A stretch of 64,000 bases of DNA from Nocardioides deserti (GCF_014266025.1 NZ_JACMYC010000001.1:558001-622000), one strand, 5' to 3'. Shown: positions 24,503-35,806, counted from the stretch's first letter. Program-made: numbers and translations. The notes: generated by a model not told the origin, from the sequence alone.

Positions 24503-24524
24503 CCGTGTCTGTGTGGCGCAGCGG

Positions 24525-24818
24525 TCAGTGCTGGTGGGCGCTGTTCGCGGTGCGGTCGTTCTGGTCGTCGTCGTAGAAGTCGCGGCTGCCGGACTTCGCG
24601 AGTCCGCGGCTGACCATGTAGCCGATGGTGAGGAGGGTGACGTAGAACCAGGCCTCCTGCGCGCCGAAGTCCGAGGCGTCGACCATGGCGGAGGCGATGA
24701 GAACGCCGATGACGGCCGCGACGTAGGCGATGAGCTCGGTCGTCTTGAAGGACGCCTTCGTCTCGGTGCTGATGCGGCGGCCGGTGTGGTTCGTGGTGTC
24801 GTTCGTGTGTGCAGACAT
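24525..24818 (-). CDS. small two-TM actinobacterial membrane protein
   Basis: 97 residues from ATG at 24818, which has AAGGAG 9 bases upstream. A polar N-terminus (MSAHTNDTTNHTGRRIS) leads into TETKASFKTTELIAYVAAVI with a first membrane segment, then a short loop (DASDFGAQEAWFY) and a second segment VTLLTIGYMVSRGLA, ending in an acidic tail DFYDDDQNDRT. The TETKASFKTTE motif is shared by conserved small membrane proteins of actinobacteria of unknown function. It is monocistronic, with its own hairpin terminator. Confidence 0.8.
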   Translation of the reverse strand: MSAHTNDTTNHTGRRISTETKASFKTTELIAYVAAVIGVLIASAMVDASDFGAQEAWFYVTLLTIGYMVSRGLAKSGSRDFYDDDQNDRTANSAHQH

Positions 24819-25097
24819 GCGCGTGTACTCCTTGAAGGTGTGCCGCCAGGCTGCTGACCCCATGATGTTCGGCAGCCGGCTGGGCACTTCGGGGGAAGCC
24901 GCGCCAAGGCGGCTGAGATCCCAGTACCCCTCTCGGCGGCAACGCAACACCCCACTGGGGTGAGGGTGCGACCCGCCGGGTGCCTACCCAGCAGGGACAT
25001 CTCGCCGACCGTGTCGCCGGGCCCGAGCACCGCCAGGATGCTCGGGCGGCCGCTCGCCGTCGTGCGGGTCAGCTTCCGGCACCCTCAATTCACTGGG

Positions 25098-25801
25098 TCA
25101 TCGTGCCCTGTCCGCGGTCGTCCCGGCTGCCACACGCCGAAGTCGGAGCCGTTCGACCGGGTCCCCGGCCACGAGGTGCTCGGCGACGACCGCGCCGGCC
25201 GCGGCCCGGTCGACGCCGCCGTACCAGACGTCGTCGGGGTGGACCGTGACGACAGGGGCCCGGTTGCAGGGGAACTGGCAGCCGGTCTGGGTGAGCAGCA
25301 CGTCGTCGTCGCCGAGGTCGTGCCGGGCGAGCTCGACGACGAGTGCGGCGGCGGTTTCCTCCGCGCCCGCGGCGGTGCACCGGGGCCCGCGGCAGACGAG
25401 GACCTGGTGGCGGTGGCGCGGGACGTCCTCCCACGCGGCGGAGCGCAGGCCGGGCCCGGCCCCGGTGACCGGCCGGGCGCGCGCGACCAGGTCGTCCCAC
25501 GCCGCCTCGTCGGCGAGGTACGCCGGGGCGGTGAGCAGCTCGGGCGCGCCGGCGCCGTACGTCGCCCACCAGTGCGCGGCGACCCGGCGCAGCCACGACA
25601 CCCCCGGCCCGGTCGCGCCGCCGACCCCGACGAGGACGACCCGGGCGGCGCCGTCGTCGGCCAGCCGCGTGAGCACCGTGCCCAGCCCGGGGGAGCCGAG
25701 CTGAATGAAGGCGAGCTCGGCGCCGACGCGACGCGCGAGCGCCAGCAGCTCCGCCCGGCGGGCAGGGTCGGCGGGCGTCGTGCCGACAAGGACGTACGCC
25801 G

Positions 25802-25805
<4 letters not shown>
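25098..25805 (-). CDS. CbiX-like domain fused to thioredoxin-like 2Fe-2S ferredoxin domain
   Basis: 235 residues. The N-terminal half (AYVLVGTTPADPARRAELLA, ARVVLVGVGGATGPG) resembles one half of a sirohydrochlorin chelatase (CbiX). The C-terminal half has CRGPRC and TQTGCQFPCNRAPVVTVHPD, the four-Cys pattern of thioredoxin-like 2Fe-2S ferredoxins. It is the last gene of the riboswitch-led corrinoid ABC operon, coupled by GTGA to the ATPase. A role in reducing imported cobalamin or in cobalt handling fits the context but is inference. GTG at 25805. Confidence 0.8.
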
Positions 25806-26631
<826 letters not shown>

Positions 26632-26635
<4 letters not shown>

Positions 26636-27681
26636 CCGACGGTCCTCCTCGCCATCAGCCAGACCAGGACGGGGACGCCGATGAGCGCGGTCAGGGCACC
26701 GATCGGCACCTCCTGTCCGTCGACCAGGGAACGCGCCGCGGTGTCGGCCCAGACGAGGAGCACCGCGCCCGCGACCGCCGAGGCAGGCAGCAGGGCCCGG
26801 TGCCGCGAGCCCACGAGCGGACGCACCAGGTGTGGCACGACGAGCCCCACGAACCCGATCGCGCCGGCGTACGCGACGGTCGTGGCGGTGACCAGCGCCG
26901 TGCCCACCATCAGGACCCACCGGGTGGCGGTCACGGGGACGCCGAGCGAGCGGGCAGAGGTCTCGCCGAACGCGAACGCGTCGAGCCGCTCGGCGTACGC
27001 CAGGAACCACACCAGCGCGACCACGGCGGCACCGACGAGCACGAGCGCGCTGCCCCAGCGGAGGCCGGCGAGCGAGCCCAGCGTCCAGGCGAGCACCCGG
27101 CGCGCGGCGTCCCCCTGCCCGTGCATGATCACGACCACCGAGGTGTAGGCGCCGCACAGGTGCGCGACCGCCACGCCGGCCAGGACCGTGCGGTGCGGGC
27201 GGAGCGCGCCGCCCCCGGCCGACGCGACCAGGAGCACGGCGGCGAGCGCGGCGAGCGCGCCGGCGAACGCGGCGGCCGGGAGGACGGCGCCCGCGGCGAG
27301 GCCGCCGACGCCCACGCCCAGCACGATCACGCTGACCGCACCCACCCCGGCGCCGCTGGAGACGCCGAGCAGGAACGGGTCGGCCAGGTCGTTGCGGGTC
27401 AGCGACTGCAGCACGGCGCCGCTGGACGCCAGCACGGCCCCGACGGCGACCGCGCCGAGGATCCGCGGCAGCCGCAGCTGCCAGACCAGCTGGTCCTCCA
27501 GCAGCGTCACGTCGAGCTCACCCGCCCCGGCCCGGCGCGCCAGCACCGCCAGCACGCGGGCCACCGGCACGTCGACCGAGCCCACCCCCAGCGCGATCGC
27601 GCAGCTGCCGACGAGCACCGCCAGCCCGCCGAGCGCCAGGAGCCCGAGACCGGTCCGGCCGCGGGCGCCCCGCAGGCTCAC
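26632..27681 (-). CDS. ABC transporter permease, BtuC/FecCD family
   Basis: 349 residues with about nine to ten membrane segments. Diagnostic stretches are QLRLPRILGAVAVGAVLASS, DPFLLGVSSGAGVGA, LAWTLGSLAGLRW and GAIGFVGLVVPHLVR, all typical of the FecCD/BtuC fold. GTG at 27681 overlaps the stop of the substrate-binding gene, and its stop overlaps the ATPase ATG. It forms the channel of a corrinoid-type importer; related TIGRFAM models call similar proteins putative F420-0 transporters, but the riboswitch favours cobamides. Confidence 0.92.
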
Positions 27682-28727
27682 CCATCCAGCCCGAGCTCGC
27701 CGAGCTGTCCGGCGAGCGAGGCGGCCCCGTCGACCAGCCGCACGCCGGCGGTCGAGGCGGAGAACGGCACCACGGCGTAGCGCTGCTCCCGGACCGCGGT
27801 GAGCCCGCTCAGCACCGGGTCGGACTCCAGGTAGGCCCGCTTGTCCGCGGCCCGGTCCCAGACGGCGTCCACCAGCACGATGACGTCGGGGTCGGCGGCC
27901 AGCACGTCCTCCCAGCTGCCCTCGGCCCAGGAGCCGGGCAGGTCGCCGAAGACGTTGGTCGCGCCCACGGCGTCCAGCACCAGCTGCGGACCGCCGTCGC
28001 CGGCGCCGACGTTCGGTGACTTCGTGCCGCCGTCCCACCAGAGGACGTCGAGGCCTTCGCCGGCCGCCCCGGACCGCAGGTCAGCGAGCTGGTCCTCCTG
28101 CTCGTCCCGGAGCCGCTCGGCGGCTTCGGGGTGGCCCAGGGCGCTCGCGACGTCGGTGACCTCGTCCCAGACGGCCTCGAACGAGGCCTCGGGGCGGTCA
28201 GTGGCCTCAGGACAGCCGAACGGGGAGAGGTAGGAGCCGACGCCCGAGGCGGCGAGGTCGTCCTGCGTGCCGGCCACGGCCGGTTCGAAGGCGCTCGCGT
28301 AGGAGGCGTAGACGAAGTCGGGACGGGCGGCCAGCAGCTGCTCGTTGGTGGGGTACTCCGCCGACAGCGCCGGCACGGCGTCGTACGCCGCCTGCCACTC
28401 CTCGGGGACGGCGTCGTCGAGGTAGGCCGTGCCGGCGAGCTGGTCGGCCAGCCCGAGGGCCAGGACGACCTCGGTGGCGCCCTGGTTGAGGGTCACCACC
28501 TCGGACGGCGGCTCGTCGACGGTGACCTCGTGGCCGCAGCTGGTGACGGTGACCGGGAACCGGTCGGAGGACGTGGGCGGGGCGGACCCGGTCGCCGGCG
28601 CCCCGGTGCAGCCGGACAGCAGCCCGGCCGCGAGGACGAGCCCGCCGAGCCTGCGGAGCCGGGCGGTGGACGGTCCGGTGGACGGGACGGTGGGCAGGGT
28701 CGGACGCAGGACGGTACGACGGATCAT
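27678..28727 (-). CDS. substrate-binding lipoprotein, BtuF-like
   Basis: 349 residues. A long basic N-terminus precedes LGGLVLAAGLLSGCTG, a lipobox with Cys as the lipidation site. The mature part has the two-lobe helical-backbone binding protein fold: VVTLNQGATEVVLALGLADQ, LSAEYPTNEQLLAARPDFVY, SWEDVLAADPDVIVLVDAVW. It captures the substrate at the membrane surface for the FecCD/BtuC-type permease encoded next. First gene after the minus-strand cobalamin riboswitch at 28768-28930, about 40 bases downstream of the aptamer. Confidence 0.92.
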   Translation of the reverse strand: MIRRTVLRPTLPTVPSTGPSTARLRRLGGLVLAAGLLSGCTGAPATGSAPPTSSDRFPVTVTSCGHEVTVDEPPSEVVTLNQGATEVVLALGLADQLAGTAYLDDAVPEEWQAAYDAVPALSAEYPTNEQLLAARPDFVYASYASAFEPAVAGTQDDLAASGVGSYLSPFGCPEATDRPEASFEAVWDEVTDVASALGHPEAAERLRDEQEDQLADLRSGAAGEGLDVLWWDGGTKSPNVGAGDGGPQLVLDAVGATNVFGDLPGSWAEGSWEDVLAADPDVIVLVDAVWDRAADKRAYLESDPVLSGLTAVREQRYAVVPFSASTAGVRLVDGAASLAGQLGELGLDG

Positions 28728-28767
28728 CGGTGGTGCTCTCTTCCAGGAACCCTCGTGGAGGTGAAGC

Positions 28768-28930
28768 GCCGTGGCCGGTCTCCTGGCTCGCGCATCGACG
28801 TCCGACGACCGACCTTCCCAGGCTCGCGCCCAGTGGTCCTGACACCTGGGTGTCAGTGAGGTCGCGGGACTCCGCGCTCACAGTGGCGAGGGCCGCGCCG
28901 GTCTCGCACCGGCTTCCCGTTCACCACGGC
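28768..28930 (-). promoter_or_regulatory. cobalamin riboswitch of the corrinoid ABC operon, overlapping the 3' end of cobK
   Basis: On the minus strand GCCGTGG (28930-28924) and CCACGGC (28774-28768) form the closing stem. Between them are GGAAGCCGGTGCGAGACCGG, the canonical GCCACTGTGAG core, a hairpin CTGACACC/GGTGTCAG and the B12 box GCCAGGAGACCGGCC. The first ~53 bases are also the last codons of cobK, so the aptamer and coding sequence overlap. Confidence 0.93.
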
Positions 28931-29702
28931 AGGCGGAACCTACCACCGCGCCGCCGAGCTCGTCGGTGCAGTCCGCGGTCGGCCGGCCGACCACCCACGC
29001 CAGGGCCGGACCCGGGGCGTTCACGACGGGCGTCCGCGGGTCCGGCTCGGGCCGGGCGACGACGACCACCGGCACGCCGAGGTCGGCCGCAGCGTCGAGC
29101 TTGGGACGGGTGTAGGTGCCGCCGGAGTCCTTGGTGACCAGCACGTCAGAGCCGTGCTCGCGCATAACGGCGAGGTCGCCCGGGAGCGTGTACGGGCCGC
29201 GGCTCGTCAGCAGCGACCAGGTCGGGGGCACGTCGATGTCGGGCGGGTCCACGACGCGGGCCAGCACGTCGCGGTCGCCGAGGTGGGGGACGAAGGCGGC
29301 CAGCTCCTGCCGCCCGACGGTGAGGAACGGACGCCGGCCCAGCGCGGCGGCCCGCTCCGCGGCGGCGGCGTGCGTGGCGACGTACGTCCAGGCCGGGTCG
29401 GGCTCCCACCCAGGCCGCTCCAGCCGCAGCAGCGGGACGCCCTCGGCGGTGCAGGCCGCGACGGCGTTCGCGCTGATCCCCCGAGCGAACGGGTGCGTCG
29501 CGTCGACCACGACGTCGTACGCCGCCAGCTCGGCGCGCAGGCCGGCCACCCCTCCGAAGCCGCCGATCCGCACCGGCCCGACCGGCAGCCGCGGTCGCGC
29601 GACCCGGCCGGCCAGCGACGAGGTGACGTCCACCCCGGCGTCGACGAGGAGCCGCGCGAGCTCGCGGGCCTCGGCGGTGCCGCCGAGCAGCAGCACCCTC
29701 AT
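28878..29702 (-). CDS. cobK: precorrin-6A reductase
   Basis: 274 residues. NADPH-dependent reduction of precorrin-6A to precorrin-6Y. Starts [19 protein letters not shown], the family's dinucleotide-binding signature, and contains [42 protein letters not shown] and [21 protein letters not shown] overlaps the cobQ stop (ATGA). The usual end of the family is near the [11 protein letters not shown] segment; the last ~17 residues ([15 protein letters not shown]) are simply translated riboswitch sequence, so the gene has been extended into, or the riboswitch has invaded, the coding end. Confidence 0.93.
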   Translation of the reverse strand: MRVLLLGGTAEARELARLLVDAGVDVTSSLAGRVARPRLPVGPVRIGGFGGVAGLRAELAAYDVVVDATHPFARGISANAVAACTAEGVPLLRLERPGWEPDPAWTYVATHAAAAERAAALGRRPFLTVGRQELAAFVPHLGDRDVLARVVDPPDIDVPPTWSLLTSRGPYTLPGDLAVMREHGSDVLVTKDSGGTYTRPKLDAAADLGVPVVVVARPEPDPRTPVVNAPGPALAWVVGRPTADCTDELGGAVVGSACRGEREAGARPARPSPL

Positions 29703-31180
29703 CGGACGAGCCCCAGCTCGAGGGTCGGCAGGTCCGGCGGGGGGCCGGAGCGGGCGAGGGCGAGCAGCGCGCCGACGTCGAGGTGCTCCTCGACCAGGTC
29801 GGCCAGCAGCTCCAGCCGGCGCTCGCGCGCGGCGGGGAAGGACACCTCGGACCGCGCGAGGCCGGCGACCTCGGCGAGGAACGCCGCGCGGAACGCGTCG
29901 CCCTCGAGGCTGCCGTGCCACATCGTCCCGAGGACGGCACCGGACCGGGCGCCGCCGACGAACTCCTCGCAGCCGGCGTCCCGGGAGACCCGTCCGTGGT
30001 GGATCTCGTAGCCGGTGGTGGTGGCGCCGAGCGCCTCGCCGACCGGGAGCCGCAGGACCTTGTCGCGGGCGAACGTGGTGCTCACGGGCAGCAGGCCCAG
30101 CCCCTCGGCGTGCGCCCCGGCGGGGCCCTCGACGCCCTCGGGATCGCGGATCTCCCGGCCCAGCATCTGGAAGCCGCCGCAGATCCCGAGCAGCGGTCGG
30201 CCGGCTGCGACGTGGCGGGCGAGGGCGGCGTCGAGGCCGCGGGCGCGCAGCCACGCGAGGTCGGCCAGGGTGGCGCGCGTCCCGGGCAGGACGACCAGGT
30301 GGGCGTCGGCGAGGTCGCGCGGGTGCGAGACGAAGACGACGTCGAGATCCGGTTCGAGCCCGAGCGCGTCGACGTCGGTGAAGTTGCTGATGCGCGGCAG
30401 CCGGACGACCGCGACGCGGACCCCGTCGCCGGCCCGGGCGCGCTGGCCCTCGAGGTCGAGCGCGTCCTCGGAGTCCAGCCCGACGTCGGGGTGCCACGGC
30501 AGCACGCCGTGCACGGGTCGCCCGGTCAGCTCCTGCAGCCGCTCCACCCCTGGGCGCAGCAGCCCGAGGTCGCCGCGGAACTTGTTGACCACGAAGCCCG
30601 CCACCAGCGCCTGGTCGGCCGGCTCCAGCACCGCCAGCGTCCCGAGCATCGCGGCGAACAGGCCGCCGCGGTCGATGTCGCCGACGACCACCACCGGCAG
30701 GTCGGCGTGGCGGGCCAGGCCCAGGTTGACGTAGTCGCTCGCGCGGAGGTTCACCTCGGCCGGGCTGCCGGCGCCCTCGGCGACCACGACGTCGTACCGC
30801 CCGGCCAGGTCGTCGTACGCCGCGTGCGCGGCCGTCGCGAGGTGCCGCCGGCCGGTCGCGAAGTCGGTCGCTGCGACCTCCCCGGCGGGCCGGCCCAGCA
30901 CCACCACGTGGCTGCGGTGGTCCGAGCCGGGCTTGAGCAGCACCGGGTTCATCGCCGGCTCGGGGGTGACCCGGGCGGCGAGCGCCTGCACCCACTGCGC
31001 CCGGCCGATCTCGGCCGGGGTGCCGTCGCGGTCGTGGCAGACCATCGAGTTGTTGGACATGTTCTGCGCCTTGTACGGCGCCACCGACACCCCCCGGCGC
31101 GCGAACGCACGGCACAGCCCGGTCGTGACCACCGACTTGCCGGCGTCGGAGGTCGTGCCGGCCACCAGCAGGCCGCTCAC
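29699..31180 (-). CDS. cobQ: cobyric acid synthase
   Basis: 493 residues. ATP- and glutamine-dependent amidation of four side chains of adenosylcobyrinic acid diamide. N-terminal dethiobiotin-synthetase-like domain: [46 protein letters not shown]-terminal glutamine amidotransferase: [13 protein letters not shown] with the nucleophile Cys, and GYEIHHGRV with the catalytic His. GTG at 31180 overlaps the cobF stop and its stop overlaps cobK, so all four genes of this operon are translationally coupled. Confidence 0.96.
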   Translation of the reverse strand: MSGLLVAGTTSDAGKSVVTTGLCRAFARRGVSVAPYKAQNMSNNSMVCHDRDGTPAEIGRAQWVQALAARVTPEPAMNPVLLKPGSDHRSHVVVLGRPAGEVAATDFATGRRHLATAAHAAYDDLAGRYDVVVAEGAGSPAEVNLRASDYVNLGLARHADLPVVVVGDIDRGGLFAAMLGTLAVLEPADQALVAGFVVNKFRGDLGLLRPGVERLQELTGRPVHGVLPWHPDVGLDSEDALDLEGQRARAGDGVRVAVVRLPRISNFTDVDALGLEPDLDVVFVSHPRDLADAHLVVLPGTRATLADLAWLRARGLDAALARHVAAGRPLLGICGGFQMLGREIRDPEGVEGPAGAHAEGLGLLPVSTTFARDKVLRLPVGEALGATTTGYEIHHGRVSRDAGCEEFVGGARSGAVLGTMWHGSLEGDAFRAAFLAEVAGLARSEVSFPAARERRLELLADLVEEHLDVGALLALARSGPPPDLPTLELGLVR

Positions 31181-31908
31181 CGTGGCGCCCGCAGCAAGTA
31201 GCAGTCCATCACCCAGCCGGCCTCGTCGCGGGCGGCCTCGTGGGCGGCCCGCACCTCGTCGAGGACCTCGCCGACGCGGCCGACCACCACCCGCTCGCCG
31301 GTCGCGCCGAGGTTCGCGCCCCACCAGATCCGCCAGTCCGGCAGGCCGTCGAGCCCGTCGAGGCTCGCGGCCGACCCCAGCATGACGACGAGGTTTCGCT
31401 GGCCGGCGGCGACGTCGTCGGCCAGCCGCCGCGCGGTCGTGAGGTGCACCGGCTGGCCGACCTCGTGCAGCACGACGCGGTGGCGCGCGGCGAGCACCTG
31501 CGGGGCGCTGACCCCTGGCACCACGTCCCACGTCAGCTCCGTGCGCGCGGCGACCTGCTCGAGCACCCGCAGGGTCGAGTCGTAGAGCGAGGGGTCGCCC
31601 CACACGAGGTACGTCGCCGTGCCGCCGCGCGCGCCGAGCACCCGCGCCCACGCGTCCGCGCGCGCCGCGTGCCAGGCAGCCACCGCGCCCGGGTAGTCCG
31701 CCGGGTCGGCGCGGTCGCGCTCAGCGTCGACCACCTCGACGAGGTCGAGCCCGTGGTCGGCGGCCACCCGCCGGCGTACCTCGAGCAGCTCGTCGTGCTC
31801 GCCCTTGCGGACCGCCACGACGTAGTCGGAGCCAGCCAGCGCGGCTGCGCCCTCGGCGGTCAGGTGCTGTCGCCCCATGCCCAGGCCGACGACGTGGACG
31901 TGTGTCAC
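31177..31908 (-). CDS. cobF: precorrin-6A synthase (deacetylating)
   Basis: 243 residues. SAM-dependent C1 methylation with loss of the acetyl fragment, a step specific to the aerobic cobalamin route. Begins [20 protein letters not shown] and contains [17 protein letters not shown] and [17 protein letters not shown], the tetrapyrrole-methylase motifs in CobF form. GTG overlaps the cobN stop. The gene's presence, with cobN and the chelatase motor, argues that this organism inserts cobalt late. Confidence 0.93.
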   Translation of the reverse strand: MTHVHVVGLGMGRQHLTAEGAAALAGSDYVVAVRKGEHDELLEVRRRVAADHGLDLVEVVDAERDRADPADYPGAVAAWHAARADAWARVLGARGGTATYLVWGDPSLYDSTLRVLEQVAARTELTWDVVPGVSAPQVLAARHRVVLHEVGQPVHLTTARRLADDVAAGQRNLVVMLGSAASLDGLDGLPDWRIWWGANLGATGERVVVGRVGEVLDEVRAAHEAARDEAGWVMDCYLLRAPR

Positions 31909-34900
31909 TGGTCCCCGTCCTCGAGGTCGCCCTCGACCTCGAGGTAGACCTTCTGCAGCGAGGCGAGCGTCTCGGCGTCCGGCTCGGCCCACAGCCCGCG
32001 GTCGGCCGCCTCGTGCAGCCGCTCCACGATGCCGCGCAGCGCCCACGGGTTGGAGCGGCGCAGGAAGTCCTGGTTGGTCTCGTCGAGCACGTAGGAGGCG
32101 GCCAGCGACTCGTACATCCAGTCGTGCACCACGCCGGCGGTCGCATCGAAGCCGAAGAGGTAGTCCACCGTCGCGGCCAGCTCGAAGGCACCCTTGTAGC
32201 CGTGCCGCTGCATCGCCGCGATCCAGCGCGGGTTGACCACGCGGGCGCGGAAGACGCGGTTGGTCTCCTCCTGCAGGGAGCGGGTCCGCACGGCGTCGGG
32301 AGTGGTCGAGTCGCCGACGTACGCCTTGGGATCCGCGCCGGTGAGCGCGCGGACGGTGGCGACCATCCCGCCGTGATACTGGAAGTAGTCGTCGGAGTCG
32401 GCGATGTCGTGCTCGGCGGAGTCGACGTTCTTCGCCGCCACCTTGATGCGGCGGTACGCCGCGCGCATGTCGTCGGCGGCGGGTGCGCCATCGAGGCCGC
32501 GGCCGTAGGCGAAGCCCCCCCACGCGGTGTAGACCTCCGCCAGGTCGTTGTCGTCGCGCCAGGTCCCGGACTCGACGACCTGCAGGATGCCGGCCCCGTA
32601 GGAACCCGGCTTCGACCCGAAGATCCGGGTGGTCGCGCGTCGCTCGTCGCCGTGCTCGGCCAGGTCCGCCCGGGCGTGGGCGCGCACGAAGTTCAGCTCG
32701 TCGGGCTCGTCGAGGTCCGCCACCAGCCGCACCGCGTCGTCCAGCATCGCCACCACGTGCGGGAAGGCGTCGCGGAAGAATCCGGAGATCCGCACCGTCA
32801 CGTCGATCCGGGGCCGGCCGAGCTCCGCGAGGTCGATCACGGCGAGCTCGCTGACCCGACGCGACATCTCGTCCCAGACCGGCCGCACGCCGAGCAGGGC
32901 CAGCACCTCGGCCACGTCGTCGCCGGACGTGCGCATCGCACTGGTGCCCCACACCGACAAGCCCACCGAGGTGGGGTGCTCGCCGGTCTCGTCGAGGTAG
33001 CGCCGCACGAGCGACTCGGCCATCGCCTGCCCGGTCTGCCAGGCCAACCGCGACGGGACCGCACGCGGGTCGACGGTGTAGAAGTTCCGCCCGGTCGGCA
33101 GCACGTTGACCAGGCCGCGCAGCGGTGACCCGGACGGTCCCGCGGCGACGTACCCCCCGTCGAGCGCGTGCAGCAGCGCGTCCATCTCGTCGGTCGTGGC
33201 CGCCAGGCGGGGGACCACCTCGGTGGCGGCGAAGCGCAGGGCGGCGCGGACATCCGCGTCCTCGTGCAGCGCGTCGACGGCGTCCGGGTCCCACCCGGCG
33301 TCGGCCAGCGCCGTGACCAGCCCGCGCGCCTGCGCCTCGACGGCGTCGACCTCGGCAGTGCCCGCTCCCTCGGTGAGCCCCAGCGCGGTCCGCAGGCCGG
33401 GGACCGCGTGCCCGACGCCGCCCCACACCTGGGACGCGCGGAGGACCGCGAGCACGAGGTTGACCAGCGCCTCGCCGGTCGGCGGCTGCCCCAGGACGTG
33501 CAGGCCGTCGCGGATCTGGACGTCCTTGATCTCGCACAGCCAACCGTCGACGTGGAGCAGGAAGTCGTCGAAGTCGTCGTCCTCGGGCCTCTCCTCGAGA
33601 CCGAGGTCGCGGTGGAGCTCGGCGGCCTTCATCAGCTGCCAGATCTCGCCGCGGATCGCCGGCAGCTTGGCCGGGTCCATCGCGGCGATGTTGCCGTGCT
33701 CGTCGAGCAGCTGCTCCAGTCGCGCGATGTCGCCGTAGGACTCCGCCCGCGCCATCGGCGGCACCAGGTGGTCCACGATCGTCGCGTGCGCGCGCCGCTT
33801 GGCCTGCGCGCCCTCGCCGGGGTCGTTGACGAGGAACGGGTAGAACAGCGGCAGGTCGCCCAGCACCGCGTCCGTGCCGCACTCCGCCGACAGCGCGGCG
33901 TTCTTGCCCGGCAGCCACTCCAGCGAGCCGTGCTTGCCGACGTGGACCACCGCGTGCGCGCCGAAGCCGCCCTCGGCCTCGGGTGCCTCGAGCCAGCGGT
34001 ACGCCGCGAGGTAGTGGTGCGTGGGGGCGAGGTCGGGGTCGTGGTAGATCGCGACCGGGTTCTCCCCGAAGCCTCGGGGCGGCTGGATCATGAGCACGAC
34101 GTTGCCGGCCACCAGCGTGGCCAGCACGAGCTCGCCGGCGTCGTTGACGAACAGGCTGCCCGGCGCCTCCCCCCAGGCCGCGGCGATCTCCTCGCGCAGC
34201 GCGGCCGGCAGGTGCGCCGTCCACGCGGCGTACTGCTCGGGCGCCACGCGCACGTGGGCGTCGGTCAGCTGGCCGGAGGTCAGCCACTCCTCGTCCTGCC
34301 CGCCCGCGGCGATCAGCGCGTGGATGAGCGCGTCGCCGGCCTCGGTGTCGTCCTCGAGGTCGAGGCCCGGCACCGCGCCGGCGCCGCCGAGGTCGTAGCC
34401 GGCGTCGCGCAGCCGGCGCAGCAGCCGGACGGTGCTGACCGGGGTGTCGAGCCCGACGGCGTTGCCGATCCGCGAGTGCTTGGTGGGGTACGCCGACAGC
34501 ACCAGCGCCACCTTCTTCTCGCCGTTGGGCACGTGGCGGAGGCGGGCGTGGTTGACCGCGAGGCCGGCGACCCGTCGGCAGCGCTCCTCGTCGGCGACGT
34601 AGCGGGGGAGCCCGTCGGGGTCGACCTCCTTGAAGGAGAACGGCACGGTGATGATCCGACCGTCGAACTCCGGGATCGCCACCTGGTTGGCCGAGTCCAG
34701 CGGCGTCACGCCGTCGTCGTTGGCCTCCCACTCCGCCCGGCTGCTGGTCAGGCACAGCCCCTGCAGCACGGGCAGGTCGAGCGCCGCGATCCGCTCGACG
34801 TCCCACGCCTCGTCGTCGCCGCCGGCGCTCGCCGACGCCGGCACGCTGCCGCCGGCTGCCAGCACGGTCACGACCAGGGCGTCGAAGGTCGCGAGCTCCT

Positions 34901-35534
34901 CGAACAGCGCGTCGGGCGCGCTGCGCAGGGAGCCCGCGAAGACGGGTACTCCGACGGCGGCGCCGGTCGCGTCGACGGCGTCGGCCAGGGCGTGGACGAA
35001 GTCGGTGTTCCCGCTGCTGTGGTGGGCGCGGTAGTAGAGGATCCCCACCCGTGGCAGGTCCGCGCGGGTCGTGCCCGTGCCCGTGGTTGGCGCGGGCCGC
35101 TCGGCGACGCCCCACGCCGGGACCGGACGCGGCGGCTCGAAGCCCTCGCCGGTGAGAAGCACGGTGTCGGAGAGGAACCCGTGCAGCTGGGCGAGGTTCT
35201 CCGGGCCGCCCTCGGCGAGGTAGCGGTGTGCCTCGGCCGCGACGCCCATCGGCACCGACGAGAGCTCCATCAGCTCCGCGTTCGGCTGCTGCTCACCGCC
35301 CAGCACGACCAGTGGCACGCCGGTCTCGCGGATACGCCGGAACCCGCTGCACAGGTCCTCGGGACCGCCCAGGATCCGGGCGACGACCAGGTCGGCGCCC
35401 TCCAGCGCCGCGGCCATGGATTGGTGTGCGGGCCGGGCGGGGTTGGCCAGCGTGTAGCCGGCACCCGAGGCCCGCGCCGAGAGCAGGTCGGTGTCGGACG
35501 TGGACAGCAGGCAGATGCGGGCAGGGTCGGCCAT
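31905..35534 (-). CDS. cobN: cobaltochelatase large subunit
   Basis: 1209 residues, the normal size of CobN. It binds hydrogenobyrinate a,c-diamide and cobalt and works with an AAA+/vWA motor, here probably the product of 4519-6654. Family-typical segments: RVGILYYRAHHSSGNTDFVH, PEFDGRIITVPFSFKE, VHVGKHGSLEWLPGKNAALS, WGTSAMRTSGDDVAEVLALL and RVNPRWIAAMQRHGYKGAFE-like C-terminal sequence ending in an acidic tail. ATG at 35534 has GGAGGA 7-12 bases upstream. First gene of a four-gene operon led by a cobalamin riboswitch. Confidence 0.95.
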   Translation of the reverse strand: MADPARICLLSTSDTDLLSARASGAGYTLANPARPAHQSMAAALEGADLVVARILGGPEDLCSGFRRIRETGVPLVVLGGEQQPNAELMELSSVPMGVAAEAHRYLAEGGPENLAQLHGFLSDTVLLTGEGFEPPRPVPAWGVAERPAPTTGTGTTRADLPRVGILYYRAHHSSGNTDFVHALADAVDATGAAVGVPVFAGSLRSAPDALFEELATFDALVVTVLAAGGSVPASASAGGDDEAWDVERIAALDLPVLQGLCLTSSRAEWEANDDGVTPLDSANQVAIPEFDGRIITVPFSFKEVDPDGLPRYVADEERCRRVAGLAVNHARLRHVPNGEKKVALVLSAYPTKHSRIGNAVGLDTPVSTVRLLRRLRDAGYDLGGAGAVPGLDLEDDTEAGDALIHALIAAGGQDEEWLTSGQLTDAHVRVAPEQYAAWTAHLPAALREEIAAAWGEAPGSLFVNDAGELVLATLVAGNVVLMIQPPRGFGENPVAIYHDPDLAPTHHYLAAYRWLEAPEAEGGFGAHAVVHVGKHGSLEWLPGKNAALSAECGTDAVLGDLPLFYPFLVNDPGEGAQAKRRAHATIVDHLVPPMARAESYGDIARLEQLLDEHGNIAAMDPAKLPAIRGEIWQLMKAAELHRDLGLEERPEDDDFDDFLLHVDGWLCEIKDVQIRDGLHVLGQPPTGEALVNLVLAVLRASQVWGGVGHAVPGLRTALGLTEGAGTAEVDAVEAQARGLVTALADAGWDPDAVDALHEDADVRAALRFAATEVVPRLAATTDEMDALLHALDGGYVAAGPSGSPLRGLVNVLPTGRNFYTVDPRAVPSRLAWQTGQAMAESLVRRYLDETGEHPTSVGLSVWGTSAMRTSGDDVAEVLALLGVRPVWDEMSRRVSELAVIDLAELGRPRIDVTVRISGFFRDAFPHVVAMLDDAVRLVADLDEPDELNFVRAHARADLAEHGDERRATTRIFGSKPGSYGAGILQVVESGTWRDDNDLAEVYTAWGGFAYGRGLDGAPAADDMRAAYRRIKVAAKNVDSAEHDIADSDDYFQYHGGMVATVRALTGADPKAYVGDSTTPDAVRTRSLQEETNRVFRARVVNPRWIAAMQRHGYKGAFELAATVDYLFGFDATAGVVHDWMYESLAASYVLDETNQDFLRRSNPWALRGIVERLHEAADRGLWAEPDAETLASLQKVYLEVEGDLEDGDQ

Positions 35535-35584
35535 GGCCGGGTCCTCCTCCGGGGTTCTCGCCCCGTCGAACGGTCGGATCGGAC

Positions 35585-35692
35585 CCACGACGAGTGTCTG
35601 GCTGACGACCCGGAGGTCGCGTCACAGTGGCGGAACCGCCCCGGAGTCTCACCGGGTTCCTGCGCAGCGGGCGTGGCCGGAGCCTACGGGAC
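35585..35692 (-). promoter_or_regulatory. cobalamin riboswitch upstream of cobN-cobF-cobQ-cobK
   Basis: Minus-strand sequence shows GGAACCCGGTGAGACTCCGG, the core CGCCACTGTGACGCG and a B12 box GTCAGCCAGACACTCG, in the right order and spacing. The ends are approximate because the closing stem is not obvious. It lies about 50 bases before the cobN ribosome site. Confidence 0.9.
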
Positions 35693-35765
35693 GGGCCCGG
35701 GCCGCCGGTCAGGAGCCACGCGGCGTACGCGGCTCCTCCGGGGTCGGGCCGTCGGCCACCGCGCG

Positions 35766-35796
35766 CCACCGGGCCCGGGGCTCCCGGACCCGGTGG
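35766..35796 (-). terminator. hairpin after the GH78 gene
   Basis: CCACCGGG (35766-35773) and CCCGGTGG (35789-35796) form a strong stem just past the stop of the minus-strand rhamnosidase gene. It separates that transcript from the cobN riboswitch leader. Confidence 0.5.
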
Positions 35797-35806
35797 CACC
35801 GCGATC

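Noticed and set aside
27678..28727. F420-0 transporter as the firm identity of the ABC system
   Set aside because: Similar families carry that label, but the operon is led by a canonical cobalamin riboswitch, so a corrinoid substrate is better supported from this sequence.
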